Shown here: one piece after another, positions 29,807 to 39,306 of the stretch
How the letters are laid out: the number at the start of each line of letters is the position of its first letter
How positions within the stretch are numbered: the first letter of the stretch is position 1
Notes under the pieces: generated by a model
What the model saw: only the letters and a program-made list of their open reading frames with translations
Told to the model about the DNA's origin: nothing
The model's database searches: none
From: Bacteroidales bacterium
GTDB lineage: Bacteria; Bacteroidota; Bacteroidia; Bacteroidales; VadinHA17
Assembly: GCA_029974835.1 (NCBI GenBank)
Contig: JARKQN010000065.1
Span: 29,123-93,122 of the forward strand
Length of the DNA: 64,000 nt
Direction: 5' to 3'
Made by a program: the position numbers and the translations under genes

Positions 29807-31231
29807 TTATTCTGTTCTTAGAGTTTCAACCGGATTTAACTTCAGGGCCTTCCGGGCCGGCCAGACAGAAGAAAGTACAGCTGTTGCTATAACCATCAGG
29901 ATAACAAAAATGAAAAACTCCGTTGTAATGTAAGGATAAACAACTGCGGCGAATCCGATTGCCTCAAAACCTTCGCCCCAGCCCGCGAAGTGTATGCCCG
30001 TTTTTCCCAGCATTGAAACGATTAGCCATCCTGAAATCATTCCTGCAATGGCTCCAACCCCTGTAAGAAAAGTTGTCTCCAGCATAATCATGCTGAAAAT
30101 TTTCCTGCGGTTCATGCCGATGGCCATCAGCATTCCGAGTTCTTTTGTACGTTCGAGAATGGCCATCATCATGGTGTTTATAATCCCGAATGCAAGGGCA
30201 AACATTATAATGCCGATAATGATGAAATAATACAATATCATGAAATCATTCATATATGCCGCATCGGGAGCAAGATCTTTCCATGTGCTTACAACGTTGC
30301 CGGGCGGCAGTGATGAAAGCTTCCGCCTCACGCTTTCAGCATCTTCTATGTTATGGAGCAAAACGGCTATTTCATGAATCATTGGCTTTCCGGTGCCGCA
30401 CAGGGAGGCCAGTTCACCGGCATTAACAAAGGCCGACATCTGGTCATAACCTGTATTGGTTGTCTTGTAAATTCCGCACACCCTGAATGTGCCCTGAACA
30501 GGATTGCCGGCAGAGTCGGTTAAGGTGATCTGAATGCGGCTTCTTATCCTGTAATCAAGCGCACTGTCGATCAGGATTTTCCCGTATTTATCGAGTTCTT
30601 TCTTCGAAAGCCTGCTTCTGAGAGCCTCCCTGAAATCTTTGGGCGATCTGAACCTGACTTCCTTTAATGAATCAAGTTTTTCCATTACGGAATACGGGAT
30701 ATGTCTCCCGCCAAGGCGATCAAAAAGACCGGAAGTGATGATGTAATGTTTAAGTTTTAATATTTCCGCTGTTTTATCACTTATTAAAATCGTTCCATCT
30801 TTGTTTTTGTCGATATATTCACCAGCTCCCGGGACAATTTTTTTGTAAATCTCCGACAATGATTTTTCCTTTTCAGGGTCGATGCCATAAATAAATAATC
30901 CGGTTGCAGCCCAGGGCGTCGCGGCCATGGCGGTCAGTTTTGTCCTTTGTACAAATGCCCTGACCCCGGGAAGTGCCTCAACTGATGAAATTACCTCTTC
31001 GGGCCTGATGACGGTGAAAAGCGGCTCTTCATTTCCAAGATATTCTTTATTATGAATCTGAATATGCGAGACTTCATTGTAAATGGCATCATGCATTCTC
31101 TGCTCAATCCAGCCCTGCATAACACCCATTATCATTACACCTGATATAATTCCCACTGTGACTGCTGAAATTACCACAAGGCTGCGGGTTTTGTTCCGCC
31201 ATACATTCTTCCAGGATAGAGACCAGATCAT
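29807..31231 (-). CDS. FtsX-type ABC permease (LolC/E-MacB-like), second of pair
   Basis: The 474-residue protein has an N-terminal membrane helix, a large periplasmic MacB-core-like domain (about residues 45-320) and three C-terminal helices (FtsX domain, from about residue 330). It begins 14 nt after the other permease, and the two are similar in size and order, so they probably form a heterodimer with the ATPase encoded downstream. Confidence 0.9.
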   Translation of the reverse strand: MIWSLSWKNVWRNKTRSLVVISAVTVGIISGVMIMGVMQGWIEQRMHDAIYNEVSHIQIHNKEYLGNEEPLFTVIRPEEVISSVEALPGVRAFVQRTKLTAMAATPWAATGLFIYGIDPEKEKSLSEIYKKIVPGAGEYIDKNKDGTILISDKTAEILKLKHYIITSGLFDRLGGRHIPYSVMEKLDSLKEVRFRSPKDFREALRSRLSKKELDKYGKILIDSALDYRIRSRIQITLTDSAGNPVQGTFRVCGIYKTTNTGYDQMSAFVNAGELASLCGTGKPMIHEIAVLLHNIEDAESVRRKLSSLPPGNVVSTWKDLAPDAAYMNDFMILYYFIIIGIIMFALAFGIINTMMMAILERTKELGMLMAIGMNRRKIFSMIMLETTFLTGVGAIAGMISGWLIVSMLGKTGIHFAGWGEGFEAIGFAAVVYPYITTEFFIFVILMVIATAVLSSVWPARKALKLNPVETLRTE

Positions 31232-31245
31232 AACTTTTAATTTTC

Positions 31246-32664
31246 TCAGCCGCGAAGGGCTTCTATTTCCTTTAGTTTTTTAATCTTTCGCATCGGATAA
31301 AGAGAGGCAATTATAACCATAAGGGCTACAATCACAGCCTGCCAGTAAAAATAGGGACCGAACCATGCAGCGGGCATTACCGCATCCCAACCGTAATCCT
31401 CCATCATTTTGCCGAGATTACCCTTAAGGACAATCGGGTTGTAATAGAAATACATTATCAAAGGAGAAGCGGCTGCCATTCCTCCGGCAAGGCCAAATAC
31501 CCCAAGCAGGCTCATTTCTGTAAGAATAATCCGTTTCAGCCTGCTTTTCTGCATCCCGATTGAAACAAGCACGCCGAACTCCTTTCTTCTTTCCGCCACC
31601 ATCATCAGTACGGTTCCGAATATGCCGAAGAAGATTATAAAATAGAGCAGGCCGAGCATTAACATACCGCTCTGGCTGTCGCCCTGTATCTGCTGATAAA
31701 GGATAGGATTCAGTTCTATCCATGTTTTAACTGTCGTTCCGTCAGGAATAATGGCAGCGATCTCTTTTTTGGCCTGGTTCATCACTCTGTCGGACCGGCC
31801 GGTAAGGCTGATGGCGAGTGTGGTTATTTTCCCCGGACAATCCAGAAATTCCTGGGCTTTTTCGATTGTCATCATTATAAGCCTGCTGTCAATCTCGGGA
31901 GAAGGCATTTTTATAATTCCCCTTACCGGGAAAAGACCGGCTGCCGAAGCCCCCTGGTATCCCTGCCCCAGAAGAACCAGTGTGTCACCTATCCCGGCCT
32001 TCAGATAGCCTGCCAGCCTGTCGGATATAACCACACCGTCATCGTGCTCGCCAAGGAAGCCGTTTTCGGTTTTACAATACCTTAATATTTCCGGCAAATA
32101 TTTAAGCGCCTCACTGCCTGTCAGGCCGGTCTCAAGTTCAAGCCTGGCATCAGATGAGTAAGCCCTGCCGGCATTTTCGCGCACCTTTTTCATGACTTCT
32201 GAAGGAAAGAGCCCGCTCTTTTCCATTGCTGCAACTGCACTCTCGCTAATCCTGTACTTTACAAGCTTGTTTTCGGGATTGGAAAACATCCTCTCCTTAA
32301 GCGGGTCAATTGCAACAATTGCCACCGGTTTGGTCTGAGGTCCGTTTGAGGCCAGTGCAAATGACTCGAGATGCGGGGTTGCTGATACAACATTTTTTAT
32401 ACGACTCACTGCTGAAATTAAGGTGTCGTCATAGCCGAATGAATAATCTATCATCGGATTATCCTGGTATTCCTTATGCTGTATCTGGAGATGACCCGTA
32501 TATGATTCGATAAGGTTCGTAATCATCTGGTCGTATGTGCCAAGTTGGTACGACCTCATAATTGTTGCGAAGAATACCGCGAAGAAAACAGAAGCGGAGG
32601 TGATCATTGTTCTCCGGCGGTTCCTCCAGAGATTGCGCCAGGCTATTTTGAATATGTCATTCAT
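31246..32664 (-). CDS. FtsX-type ABC permease (LolC/E-MacB-like), first of pair
   Basis: The 472-residue protein has the same layout as its downstream partner: an N-terminal helix after WRNLWRNRRRT, a periplasmic domain, then three C-terminal helices. The WRN motif near the N-terminus is typical of LolC/E-like permeases. It follows the LolA-like gene by 37 nt. Confidence 0.9.
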   Translation of the reverse strand: MNDIFKIAWRNLWRNRRRTMITSASVFFAVFFATIMRSYQLGTYDQMITNLIESYTGHLQIQHKEYQDNPMIDYSFGYDDTLISAVSRIKNVVSATPHLESFALASNGPQTKPVAIVAIDPLKERMFSNPENKLVKYRISESAVAAMEKSGLFPSEVMKKVRENAGRAYSSDARLELETGLTGSEALKYLPEILRYCKTENGFLGEHDDGVVISDRLAGYLKAGIGDTLVLLGQGYQGASAAGLFPVRGIIKMPSPEIDSRLIMMTIEKAQEFLDCPGKITTLAISLTGRSDRVMNQAKKEIAAIIPDGTTVKTWIELNPILYQQIQGDSQSGMLMLGLLYFIIFFGIFGTVLMMVAERRKEFGVLVSIGMQKSRLKRIILTEMSLLGVFGLAGGMAAASPLIMYFYYNPIVLKGNLGKMMEDYGWDAVMPAAWFGPYFYWQAVIVALMVIIASLYPMRKIKKLKEIEALRG

Positions 32665-32701
32665 GTCAAATTAATTGAGGATTACCCGGTAAGCCGTAAT
32701 A

Positions 32702-33469
32702 TTATCTCACTGTTTTCATGTTCTGCTGTGAAAAGAAGTTTTCATTGACGGCGATGTTAAACTTAATTTCCTTTATAACTATTATTGTCTTTTTCCCGGG
32801 TTCTTCAGCCGGTATAAGTTCAATTCTTGTAGGGATGTTTCTGCCATCCATAATCTTTATTTCAGACCCTGTTTCAGTTCTGACCAGGGAGCCGTCCTCA
32901 TCATAGAGCTCCGATTTCAAAAACAGAAACTCTTTCTTGTCGATCCACCTTATCTGGTGTCCCCATATTACAGACGCTTCCTTTCGGGCGGTCATCATTA
33001 TTTTGTAACATTCCCGTCCGTCAATAATCTCTTCGCCGGCAAACTCGTGTATATAATCTGAAACTACGGAAGATTCCCGCATGATGTCATCATTTGTATA
33101 ATCTGAACCCATCCAGCCCTGCGACATCATTGAGGGCGGCAGTTTAATAAGACGGTTTATCGAGGGATTCCAGTTCCACATTTCGTTTCCTCTTTTCAGG
33201 AAAGACTGGCCGGCATCCCTTGCGGGAGCTGTTATCAGAGTGAGGGCATAGTCGCGTCCCATTGTCCAGTTTTTGAACTCAACGGTTCTTTGCCAGGATG
33301 GCCTGACAATGGTCATCGACATTACGGAATAACCCGATTTTTCACCGTTGAATTTTTCATCGGCCTTTTTGATCACTTCAACTGCCGTAAGTGACTGGGC
33401 TGCCATGTAAGCGGGTGCAGTCAACAGCAATGGAACAAATAAAAGTTTAAGTTTTCTGAAAGATTTCAT
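32702..33469 (-). CDS. Outer membrane lipoprotein-sorting-like periplasmic protein (LolA-like)
   Basis: The 255-residue protein has a signal peptide (MAAQ near residue 24) and a beta-rich domain of the PF17131-type LolA-like family (DAGQSFLKRGNEMWNWNP, MMSQGWMGSDYTNDD). Such proteins have the open-barrel fold of LolA and probably carry a hydrophobic substrate across the periplasm. Together with the LolD/LolC/E-like genes and a barrel protein it makes a complete envelope pathway. Confidence 0.88.
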   Translation of the reverse strand: MKSFRKLKLLFVPLLLTAPAYMAAQSLTAVEVIKKADEKFNGEKSGYSVMSMTIVRPSWQRTVEFKNWTMGRDYALTLITAPARDAGQSFLKRGNEMWNWNPSINRLIKLPPSMMSQGWMGSDYTNDDIMRESSVVSDYIHEFAGEEIIDGRECYKIMMTARKEASVIWGHQIRWIDKKEFLFLKSELYDEDGSLVRTETGSEIKIMDGRNIPTRIELIPAEEPGKKTIIVIKEIKFNIAVNENFFSQQNMKTVR

Positions 33470-33474
33470 TATTT

Positions 33475-34077
33475 CTATTTGTATTGCTCAATAATTTTTT
33501 TCACAACATCATCAAACCGGAAGTCATATTGATCGTCTGAAAAGACGAAGGTCAGGGCAAACCCTTTGAGGGTAATAATGAACATATTCATATCGAGAAA
33601 AGGATCGTACCCCGGCGGTTTTATTTCCTTTTTACGGTTGAAATATTCGGAAAGCATGGCGGTTATTCCGGGCAGGTCCCTGAACTGATTTTCGTTTTCG
33701 GTAAAGAATTTCTGCACATCCTCCTGCATCAGAAGCCTGAAAAACAGGCGCCAGACAGCCTTTTTCCTTTTCAGTAATTCTGCAATGCGTAAGACAAAAT
33801 CTTCAAATTCGTCACCGCTGAGATATCCGTCATGATCAGGATCGAAATACTGGTACATCTCATCAACCGATTTTCTGATAATCTCTTTAAGCAGTTCCTC
33901 CTTGCTCGGAAAATAATTGTACATCAGTCCTTTTGAAATGCCGGCATGTTTTGCGATATGACTTATTGTAGTTGCGTGGTAACCGTTAAGGGAAAAATGT
34001 TCCAGGGCACTCTGCATAATCAGCGCCCTTTTTTCCTCCCTGATATCCGCATATTGTTTTTTTGTCCGTGGCGACAT
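33475..34077 (-). CDS. TetR-family transcriptional regulator
   Basis: The 200-residue protein has an N-terminal TetR helix-turn-helix (ALEHFSLNGYHATTISHIAKHAGISKG is the region; key part YNYFPSKEELL) and a helical ligand domain. A palindrome over its own promoter suggests self-repression and control of the operon behind it (LolA-like, two permeases, ATPase, barrel), whose first gene starts 5 nt downstream. Confidence 0.93.
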   Translation of the reverse strand: MSPRTKKQYADIREEKRALIMQSALEHFSLNGYHATTISHIAKHAGISKGLMYNYFPSKEELLKEIIRKSVDEMYQYFDPDHDGYLSGDEFEDFVLRIAELLKRKKAVWRLFFRLLMQEDVQKFFTENENQFRDLPGITAMLSEYFNRKKEIKPPGYDPFLDMNMFIITLKGFALTFVFSDDQYDFRFDDVVKKIIEQYK

Positions 34078-34099
34078 CGTTCTGCGGTTTATAGATTAA

Positions 34100-34117
34100 T
34101 GACTGAACGGTCAGTCA
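34100..34117. promoter_or_regulatory. Probable TetR operator
   Basis: TGACTGA-ACGG-TCAGTCA is an inverted repeat with perfect 7-bp arms. It overlaps the last two bases of the -7 element of the tetR promoter, so a bound dimer would block RNA polymerase. Confidence 0.7.
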
Positions 34118-34145
34118 AAAATAAATACTTTTTCCGAGACTTCAA
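34116..34145 (-). promoter_or_regulatory. Promoter of the tetR/LolA-like/ABC operon
   Basis: On the minus strand TTG (34143-34145) and TATTTTTG (34116-34123) are 19 nt apart, an exact match to the Bacteroidota consensus. The tetR start is about 40 nt downstream. Confidence 0.7.
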
Positions 34146-34165
34146 AATTTCTGATAAGGCATTTT

Positions 34166-35179
34166 TTATTTTGCCCCTTTATTCAGGAAAACAGGTTTAC
34201 GGTGTTCCTCGGAGGGAATGCTGTTTTTGACATAAGGCCAGTCGTCATTCCACAGAATTTCATCGAGCATAAGTTTTCTGCCCTCCGGCCTGGTTCTGTC
34301 GTAGGCATGGTAAAGAAGCCAGGTGTTTCCCTGGTCATCTGTTATAATTTCCGAATTATGGCCTGTTCCGGTGAACCTTTCACTTCCGCGGATAATAATT
34401 TCATGCCTGTTATCGTTCATGCTTTCGCCTTTCCGGTTGAAATATGGTCCGAAAAGATTTTCCGACCGTCCGGTCACTGTGGTGTAGGTGCTCTTTAGTC
34501 CTTCACAGCAGGTGCCCGTTGAGCAGAAGAGGTAATAATATTTTCCTTTCCTGAAAATACAGGTGCCTTCATAGGCGGTTCCTGCTATCTGTCTTTTTTC
34601 TGCTCCGGGGTTAACTGAAAGCCCGTCATCGGACAGTTCGATGCAGAATATTCCGTGAAAGCTGCCCCAGAAAAGGTATTTTTTGCCATTATCCTCGATA
34701 TAAAAAGGGTCGATAGAGTTTTGCACTCCTATTTCTGAGCTGATAAACAATTTGCCCTTGTCTCTGAAAGGTCCTTCAGGCTTATCGCTTACAGCCACTC
34801 CTATGCCGCAGGTCCATTCACCTCCCCAAACCGACATAGAATAATAAAGGACATATTGTCCGTTGATATAGTTTATATCCGGTGCCCAGATGCTTCCCTT
34901 CGGAACAAATTTCGGCCTGGTGGTATCGGTAAAAGCCCGGCCGGCAAGTTCCCAGTTTACAAGGTCGGCCGATTTCATTATGGGTGTATTTCTTATGTTT
35001 TCGGTTGCGTAAAGATAAAAGTAACCGTTCTCTGCTCTTAATAATGTCGGGTCGGGGAGACTGAAAGTCGATAAAGGATTGGAGTACCGGTTATCATACA
35101 AAGCCGGAGGATTAATATGGTGATCAATGTTAAGGATAAAATTCAGAGCCAGCGTGATGAATAATAATAAGAGCTGCAT
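34166..35179 (-). CDS. Glycoside hydrolase family 43 (arabinanase/arabinofuranosidase-like)
   Basis: The 337-residue protein has an N-terminal signal-like helix and a five-bladed propeller typical of GH43. The three expected acidic residues are visible: Asp in LPDPTLLR (base), Asp in NSIDPFYIED (pKa modulator) and Glu in AYEGTCIF (acid). A His of the GTGHNSEI blade fits the family calcium or substrate site. It probably cleaves alpha-L-arabinofuranose or beta-xylose linkages. It stands apart from the other hydrolases at 48.9-54.8 kb. Confidence 0.88.
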   Translation of the reverse strand: MQLLLLFITLALNFILNIDHHINPPALYDNRYSNPLSTFSLPDPTLLRAENGYFYLYATENIRNTPIMKSADLVNWELAGRAFTDTTRPKFVPKGSIWAPDINYINGQYVLYYSMSVWGGEWTCGIGVAVSDKPEGPFRDKGKLFISSEIGVQNSIDPFYIEDNGKKYLFWGSFHGIFCIELSDDGLSVNPGAEKRQIAGTAYEGTCIFRKGKYYYLFCSTGTCCEGLKSTYTTVTGRSENLFGPYFNRKGESMNDNRHEIIIRGSERFTGTGHNSEIITDDQGNTWLLYHAYDRTRPEGRKLMLDEILWNDDWPYVKNSIPSEEHRKPVFLNKGAK

Positions 35180-35226
35180 GGATTTGTAGTGTGGTATAAA
35201 AACAATAGTAACATTGCGTAATCCGG

Positions 35227-36042
35227 CTATCCCAGACCGACATCAAGCAGCATCATTGCAGCAAAACCTGCCATTGCACCAACAGTTGAGAGGTCTGTTT
35301 CATCGCCGGCCTGTGATTCGGGGATCAGTTCTTCCACAACGACAAAAATCATTGCCCCGGCGGCGAATGAGAGTGCAAAAGGGAGCAGGGGTTTAAGCGC
35401 TGAAACAAGGAAAGCTCCGAGCACCCCTGCTACAGGTTCCACAACGCCCGAAAGCTGTCCGTACCAGAAGGCTTTGCGCCTGGTAAAGCCTTCGCGCCTC
35501 AGCGGTATGGAAACTGCAGCACCCTCCGGAAAATTCTGGATTCCTATGCCTAGGGCCAGAGCGATGCCTCCCGCCAGAAGGCCGGGATCGGGATTGTTGG
35601 CGAGGGCGCCGAAAAGAACGCCCACTGCCAGGCCTTCCGGAATATTGTGGAGGGTTATGGCAAGTACCAGCAGGACACTCCGCTGCCAGCCTGTTTTTAT
35701 TCCTTCGGCTTTCTCTTTCGAAAGGCCCATGTGAAGATGAGGAAGCAGCCTGTCAATCAGATAAAGGAAAGCTCCGCCTGCAAGAAACCCTGTTACGGCA
35801 GGTATCCATGCCGTCATGCCGTTCTCTTCGGCCATTTCTATAGATGGTTTTAGAAGTGACCAGAAGCTGGCTGCAATCATTACCCCGGCCGCAAAACCGA
35901 GCATTGAGTTAAGTATTTTACGGTTTATCGATTTAAAGAAAAAAACCATAGCGGCACCCAGGGCAGTCACTCCATAAGTAAACATGGTGGCAAACAGTGC
36001 CAGTAAAACAGGATTATATTCCAGCAGAAACTCCGGGTTCAT
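35227..36042 (-). CDS. ZIP-family divalent metal transporter
   Basis: The 271-residue protein has about eight membrane helices and the ZIP metal-site motifs HNIPEG and QNFPEG in helices four and five, plus EELIPE further on. It most resembles the GufA/ZupT branch that takes up zinc and other divalent metals. No metal regulator is adjacent. Confidence 0.9.
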   Translation of the reverse strand: MNPEFLLEYNPVLLALFATMFTYGVTALGAAMVFFFKSINRKILNSMLGFAAGVMIAASFWSLLKPSIEMAEENGMTAWIPAVTGFLAGGAFLYLIDRLLPHLHMGLSKEKAEGIKTGWQRSVLLVLAITLHNIPEGLAVGVLFGALANNPDPGLLAGGIALALGIGIQNFPEGAAVSIPLRREGFTRRKAFWYGQLSGVVEPVAGVLGAFLVSALKPLLPFALSFAAGAMIFVVVEELIPESQAGDETDLSTVGAMAGFAAMMLLDVGLG

Positions 36043-36061
36043 AAAATTGATTTACCCAAAA

Positions 36062-37018
36062 TTAACTTTTTTTTGTCCAGGATGCTTTCCTGAGGCGGTC
36101 CATGATTGCAATGCCGATTCCAGTTTCGGGTACCGGCTCGGCTACAATGAATTCAACTTCCGACTCCTCCAGGGTGTGCATTGCCTCAAAAAGATTTACC
36201 GCATACTCCCTCAGGTCCATACTTTGCGTTAGAAGCATAACCCTCCCGTAATTTTCGGTATCCTGTCCGGAGAATGATAGGAGTCCTGCCTTAGGCCTTT
36301 CTGACTCGCTGATTTTGCCCGGCGGGGATACTATCATGTGTTTTGCCGGACTGTAGTGAGATTTAAGCATACCGGGAGCGATTACCAGAACATCTGACTT
36401 CGAAGTGTTATCGTAAGGCACAATTGTTTCGATCTCTTCCCTTGTAACGACGCCGTGCCTCAGCAAACGGAAACCGTATTCTGTTATTCCGATAACAGTG
36501 GATTCAATCCCCACCCTGGTTTTTCCGCCATCAATGATGAAATCGATATCGGGGAAGTATTTTCTTACATGGGCGGCGGTGGTGGGGCTTGTCCTACCGA
36601 ATTTATTTGCGCTTGGTGCTGCAACAGGGCAGCCGGCAGTCATGATCAGGGAAAGGGCTATTTCATTGTCGGGCATCCTGATGCCTACTGTCGGGAGCCC
36701 CGAGGTGACAATATCGGGGATAATTCTGCTTTTGTTCAGAACCATTGTAAGAGGCCCGGGCCAGAATCTTTCTGCAAGCGCCAGGACTCTTTCGTCGGGC
36801 TCAACAGTAAGTTTCTCCAGTTCTGACAATTCTGCAATGTGTACAATTAGCGGATCGAAGGAGGGGCGTTCTTTCAGCTCGAATATCTTTGCCACCGCCA
36901 TCGGATTCAGGGCATCTGCGCCCAGCCCGTAAACGGTTTCAGTAGGAAAGGCAACAAGCCTGCCCTCCCTTAAGTAAGCTGCCCCCTTCTCAATGTCTGC
37001 TGATGTATTAATATCCAT
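36062..37018 (-). CDS. Threonylcarbamoyl-AMP synthase (Sua5/YrdC/YwlC)
   Basis: The 318-residue protein has the YrdC domain (FPTETVYGLG, LKERPSFDPLIVH, SANKFGRTSPT) and the extra C-terminal Sua5 domain joined by a linker, so it is the long form. It makes threonylcarbamoyl-AMP for the t6A37 modification of tRNAs. It follows a -7 promoter element at 37038-37045. Confidence 0.94.
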   Translation of the reverse strand: MDINTSADIEKGAAYLREGRLVAFPTETVYGLGADALNPMAVAKIFELKERPSFDPLIVHIAELSELEKLTVEPDERVLALAERFWPGPLTMVLNKSRIIPDIVTSGLPTVGIRMPDNEIALSLIMTAGCPVAAPSANKFGRTSPTTAAHVRKYFPDIDFIIDGGKTRVGIESTVIGITEYGFRLLRHGVVTREEIETIVPYDNTSKSDVLVIAPGMLKSHYSPAKHMIVSPPGKISESERPKAGLLSFSGQDTENYGRVMLLTQSMDLREYAVNLFEAMHTLEESEVEFIVAEPVPETGIGIAIMDRLRKASWTKKS

Positions 37019-37037
37019 TATTTATGATTCCGGGTGC

Positions 37038-37045
37038 CAAAATTA
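37038..37045 (-). promoter_or_regulatory. Candidate -7 element for the sua5 gene
   Basis: TAATTTTG on the minus strand matches TAnnTTTG and lies about 20 nt before the start codon. A clear -33 TTG is not seen. Confidence 0.35.
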
Positions 37046-37078
37046 ATATAAAAAGGATGAGACATTCTCAGAAGGAGT

Positions 37079-39091
37079 TTAAATCATTGGCCAGCTGGTA
37101 TAATAATAAGTAAATGCGTTTCTTGGAACCGTAAGTCTTTCGTTAAAAGTATTTTCATTAAGAATATTAAATGATTTCACCTTTTCTGCCCTGAATGTCT
37201 GGGAAGACGTTGTTCCGTTGAGCCTTATTACTTCTTTTCCGTTAAGGCATATGCAGAATGGCATGGTAAATTTGGGCCCGGTTTTTGTCCATTGATAAGT
37301 GAATTTCAGGTTTCCCTTATTATCAAGTTCATAGGTGCAAAATAGCACCGGAGGCTCAGCATCGTAGAGAAACTTTCTGAAAAAGTCGTCCAGGTCAAGG
37401 CCCGAGTATTCATGTACCAGTTTCAGGAAATCTTCCGTTGTGGTAATCCTGAATTTATATTTGTTGTAATAATCTTTTATTATCCTGAAGAAAAGGGAAT
37501 CGTTATCGAGAATACAGCGAAGGTTATTTAGCATGGCAGCTCCTTTATTGTAAATATCACCCGACAGGAAGGTATTTTCATTAATATTTCTCTCCCCGAC
37601 TACAGGATAAAGGTTATTAATGCTTCTTTGTTTGGAGGCTATCATTTTCAGATAGTCGGTGTACCCCGACGCCTTCTCGGCGAGGAGACATTCCGCAAAA
37701 GTCGTGAATCCTTCATTTATCCAGGCATCTGCCATGTCTCCAATGGCAACCGCATTTCCCCACCATTCATGGCCTGTTTCGTGCACCAGAAGGTAATCAT
37801 ATTTCTCAGGCCACATTTCCATTTTCTTGTTTTCCTTTCCGTAATCGCCTCCTATGGCAATGGCCCCCTGGTGCTCCATTCCTGCAAATGGTGCTTCAAC
37901 CATAGCGGCGCCGTCTCTCATAAAAGGATACTCACCGAAAAGGTCCTCATATATCTTAATGATTTCTTTTGTCTGGGCGTAATATTTCTTTGCTTTTTCC
38001 AGATTTTTGGGAAGAACATAATAGTCAATGTTATATTTTCCCAGGCTGTTTGAATATTCTTCAGTAAAATTCACGAAATCACCTATATATAAAGTGACAT
38101 TGTAAGTGTTAATAGGATAGCTTACAAACCATTCGAAGTTTGTGTACATATTTCCAAGGTCTTTTACCGACCGCAGATTGCCGTTTGATATACCCTGGTA
38201 GCCTGCAGGAACCTGCAGGTTGATCCTCATTGAATCGGGTTTGTCGGATAAATGATCCTTGCAGGGCCACCATGAACTTGCTCCAAGATGTTCGCATGCC
38301 ACACCAATGTGGTATCTGCCTTTCTCCTTGTCCCAAACAAAACCTCCGTTCCAGGGAGCTTTTGGGGCAACCCTGGGCTTGCCTCTGTAAGTGACGGTGA
38401 GGGAATGTTTTTCCCCAGGCTCAAGTCTCTTTTCCGTATCCACAAACACGGCACCGAACAATCTGTCGTATTTGAGAGTACTTTCATCAAGTTTGACGGA
38501 AGTTATTTCATAATTTGGGAAAAGGTCGAACTGCAGCCGTCGGGTGCCGGATATAGTCGTAAACCAGATGGTATTACTTCCTTCGATGCTCTGGTTCTCG
38601 GGGATTACCTTTACTGACAGATCATAGAAGAATACATCATAGCATGTTCTTTCGGGCCGAATACCACCCTGAAGGGTATCGGAAGGTTGAATTCTTATTT
38701 TAAATCCCCTTGCTGAATCAAGTTCAGCATCAAGTTTTAAATTCTTCAGGAACATCTCCGCCATTGCTCTTTTTGAGGTAAAATAATCTATAATGGTTTC
38801 TCCTTCCCTGTAACCGGTTTGTCTTGCCAGTAACAAATCTTTTTCAGCCGCAGACCTGTTGTTTAGATTCAGATTTGCAATACCCCTCACATAATACAGA
38901 TAACCGTTAGTGGGGTTCCGGGGAATAAAATAATTCAGTTCCCTGAGAGCGCTTAAATAATCCCCCGACTTTAAATAACCATCTATTCTGGCAACAGATG
39001 CCTGGTCGACAGAATTAGGTGCAGATACATTCTGCGAAAAGCAAACGCCGACGTAGACCGACAGCAATATTAATACAGCATGGGCTCTCAT
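37079..39091 (-). CDS. Exported M1-family aminopeptidase with N-terminal TPR-like region
   Basis: The 670-residue protein has a signal peptide (CFSQ, residue 20), a TPR-like helical segment (about 30-120), the M1 N-terminal beta domain and the thermolysin-like catalytic domain with HETGH (437-441) and Glu460 in NEGF as zinc ligands. The substrate-binding GxMEN motif reads GMEHQ (404-408), with His in place of Asn; this replacement occurs in some M1 peptidases and may alter exopeptidase specificity. Confidence 0.9.
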   Translation of the reverse strand: MRAHAVLILLSVYVGVCFSQNVSAPNSVDQASVARIDGYLKSGDYLSALRELNYFIPRNPTNGYLYYVRGIANLNLNNRSAAEKDLLLARQTGYREGETIIDYFTSKRAMAEMFLKNLKLDAELDSARGFKIRIQPSDTLQGGIRPERTCYDVFFYDLSVKVIPENQSIEGSNTIWFTTISGTRRLQFDLFPNYEITSVKLDESTLKYDRLFGAVFVDTEKRLEPGEKHSLTVTYRGKPRVAPKAPWNGGFVWDKEKGRYHIGVACEHLGASSWWPCKDHLSDKPDSMRINLQVPAGYQGISNGNLRSVKDLGNMYTNFEWFVSYPINTYNVTLYIGDFVNFTEEYSNSLGKYNIDYYVLPKNLEKAKKYYAQTKEIIKIYEDLFGEYPFMRDGAAMVEAPFAGMEHQGAIAIGGDYGKENKKMEMWPEKYDYLLVHETGHEWWGNAVAIGDMADAWINEGFTTFAECLLAEKASGYTDYLKMIASKQRSINNLYPVVGERNINENTFLSGDIYNKGAAMLNNLRCILDNDSLFFRIIKDYYNKYKFRITTTEDFLKLVHEYSGLDLDDFFRKFLYDAEPPVLFCTYELDNKGNLKFTYQWTKTGPKFTMPFCICLNGKEVIRLNGTTSSQTFRAEKVKSFNILNENTFNERLTVPRNAFTYYYTSWPMI

Positions 39092-39135
39092 AAATTCAGG
39101 TAATTATTTATTAAACAGACATTAATTAATAAAAT

Positions 39136-39143
39136 CAAAAATA
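39136..39143 (-). promoter_or_regulatory. Candidate -7 element for the M1 peptidase gene
   Basis: TATTTTTG on the minus strand, about 45 nt upstream of the start, matches TAnnTTTG. The -33 TTG is not obvious. Confidence 0.4.
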
Positions 39144-39248
39144 GTAAATTTTGAAATCTTTTTTTTGCCTGCCTGAAAAGTTGAGCGCTAATAAATTAAA
39201 AATCACGAACACCCTGATTTCAGTTGGAAAATGAATCACTATTGGCGC

Positions 39249-39279
39249 AAAAAAAGGTGTGGAAATCTGGTTCCACACC
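39249..39279 (-). terminator. Rho-independent terminator of the enolase-superfamily gene
   Basis: On the minus strand a 9-bp perfect stem (GGTGTGGAA / TTCCACACC, 6-nt loop) is followed by seven T residues, 28 nt after the stop codon at 39307. Confidence 0.85.
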
Positions 39280-39306
39280 CCGCGGATATCTTTCGCAGAA
39301 AACCTG

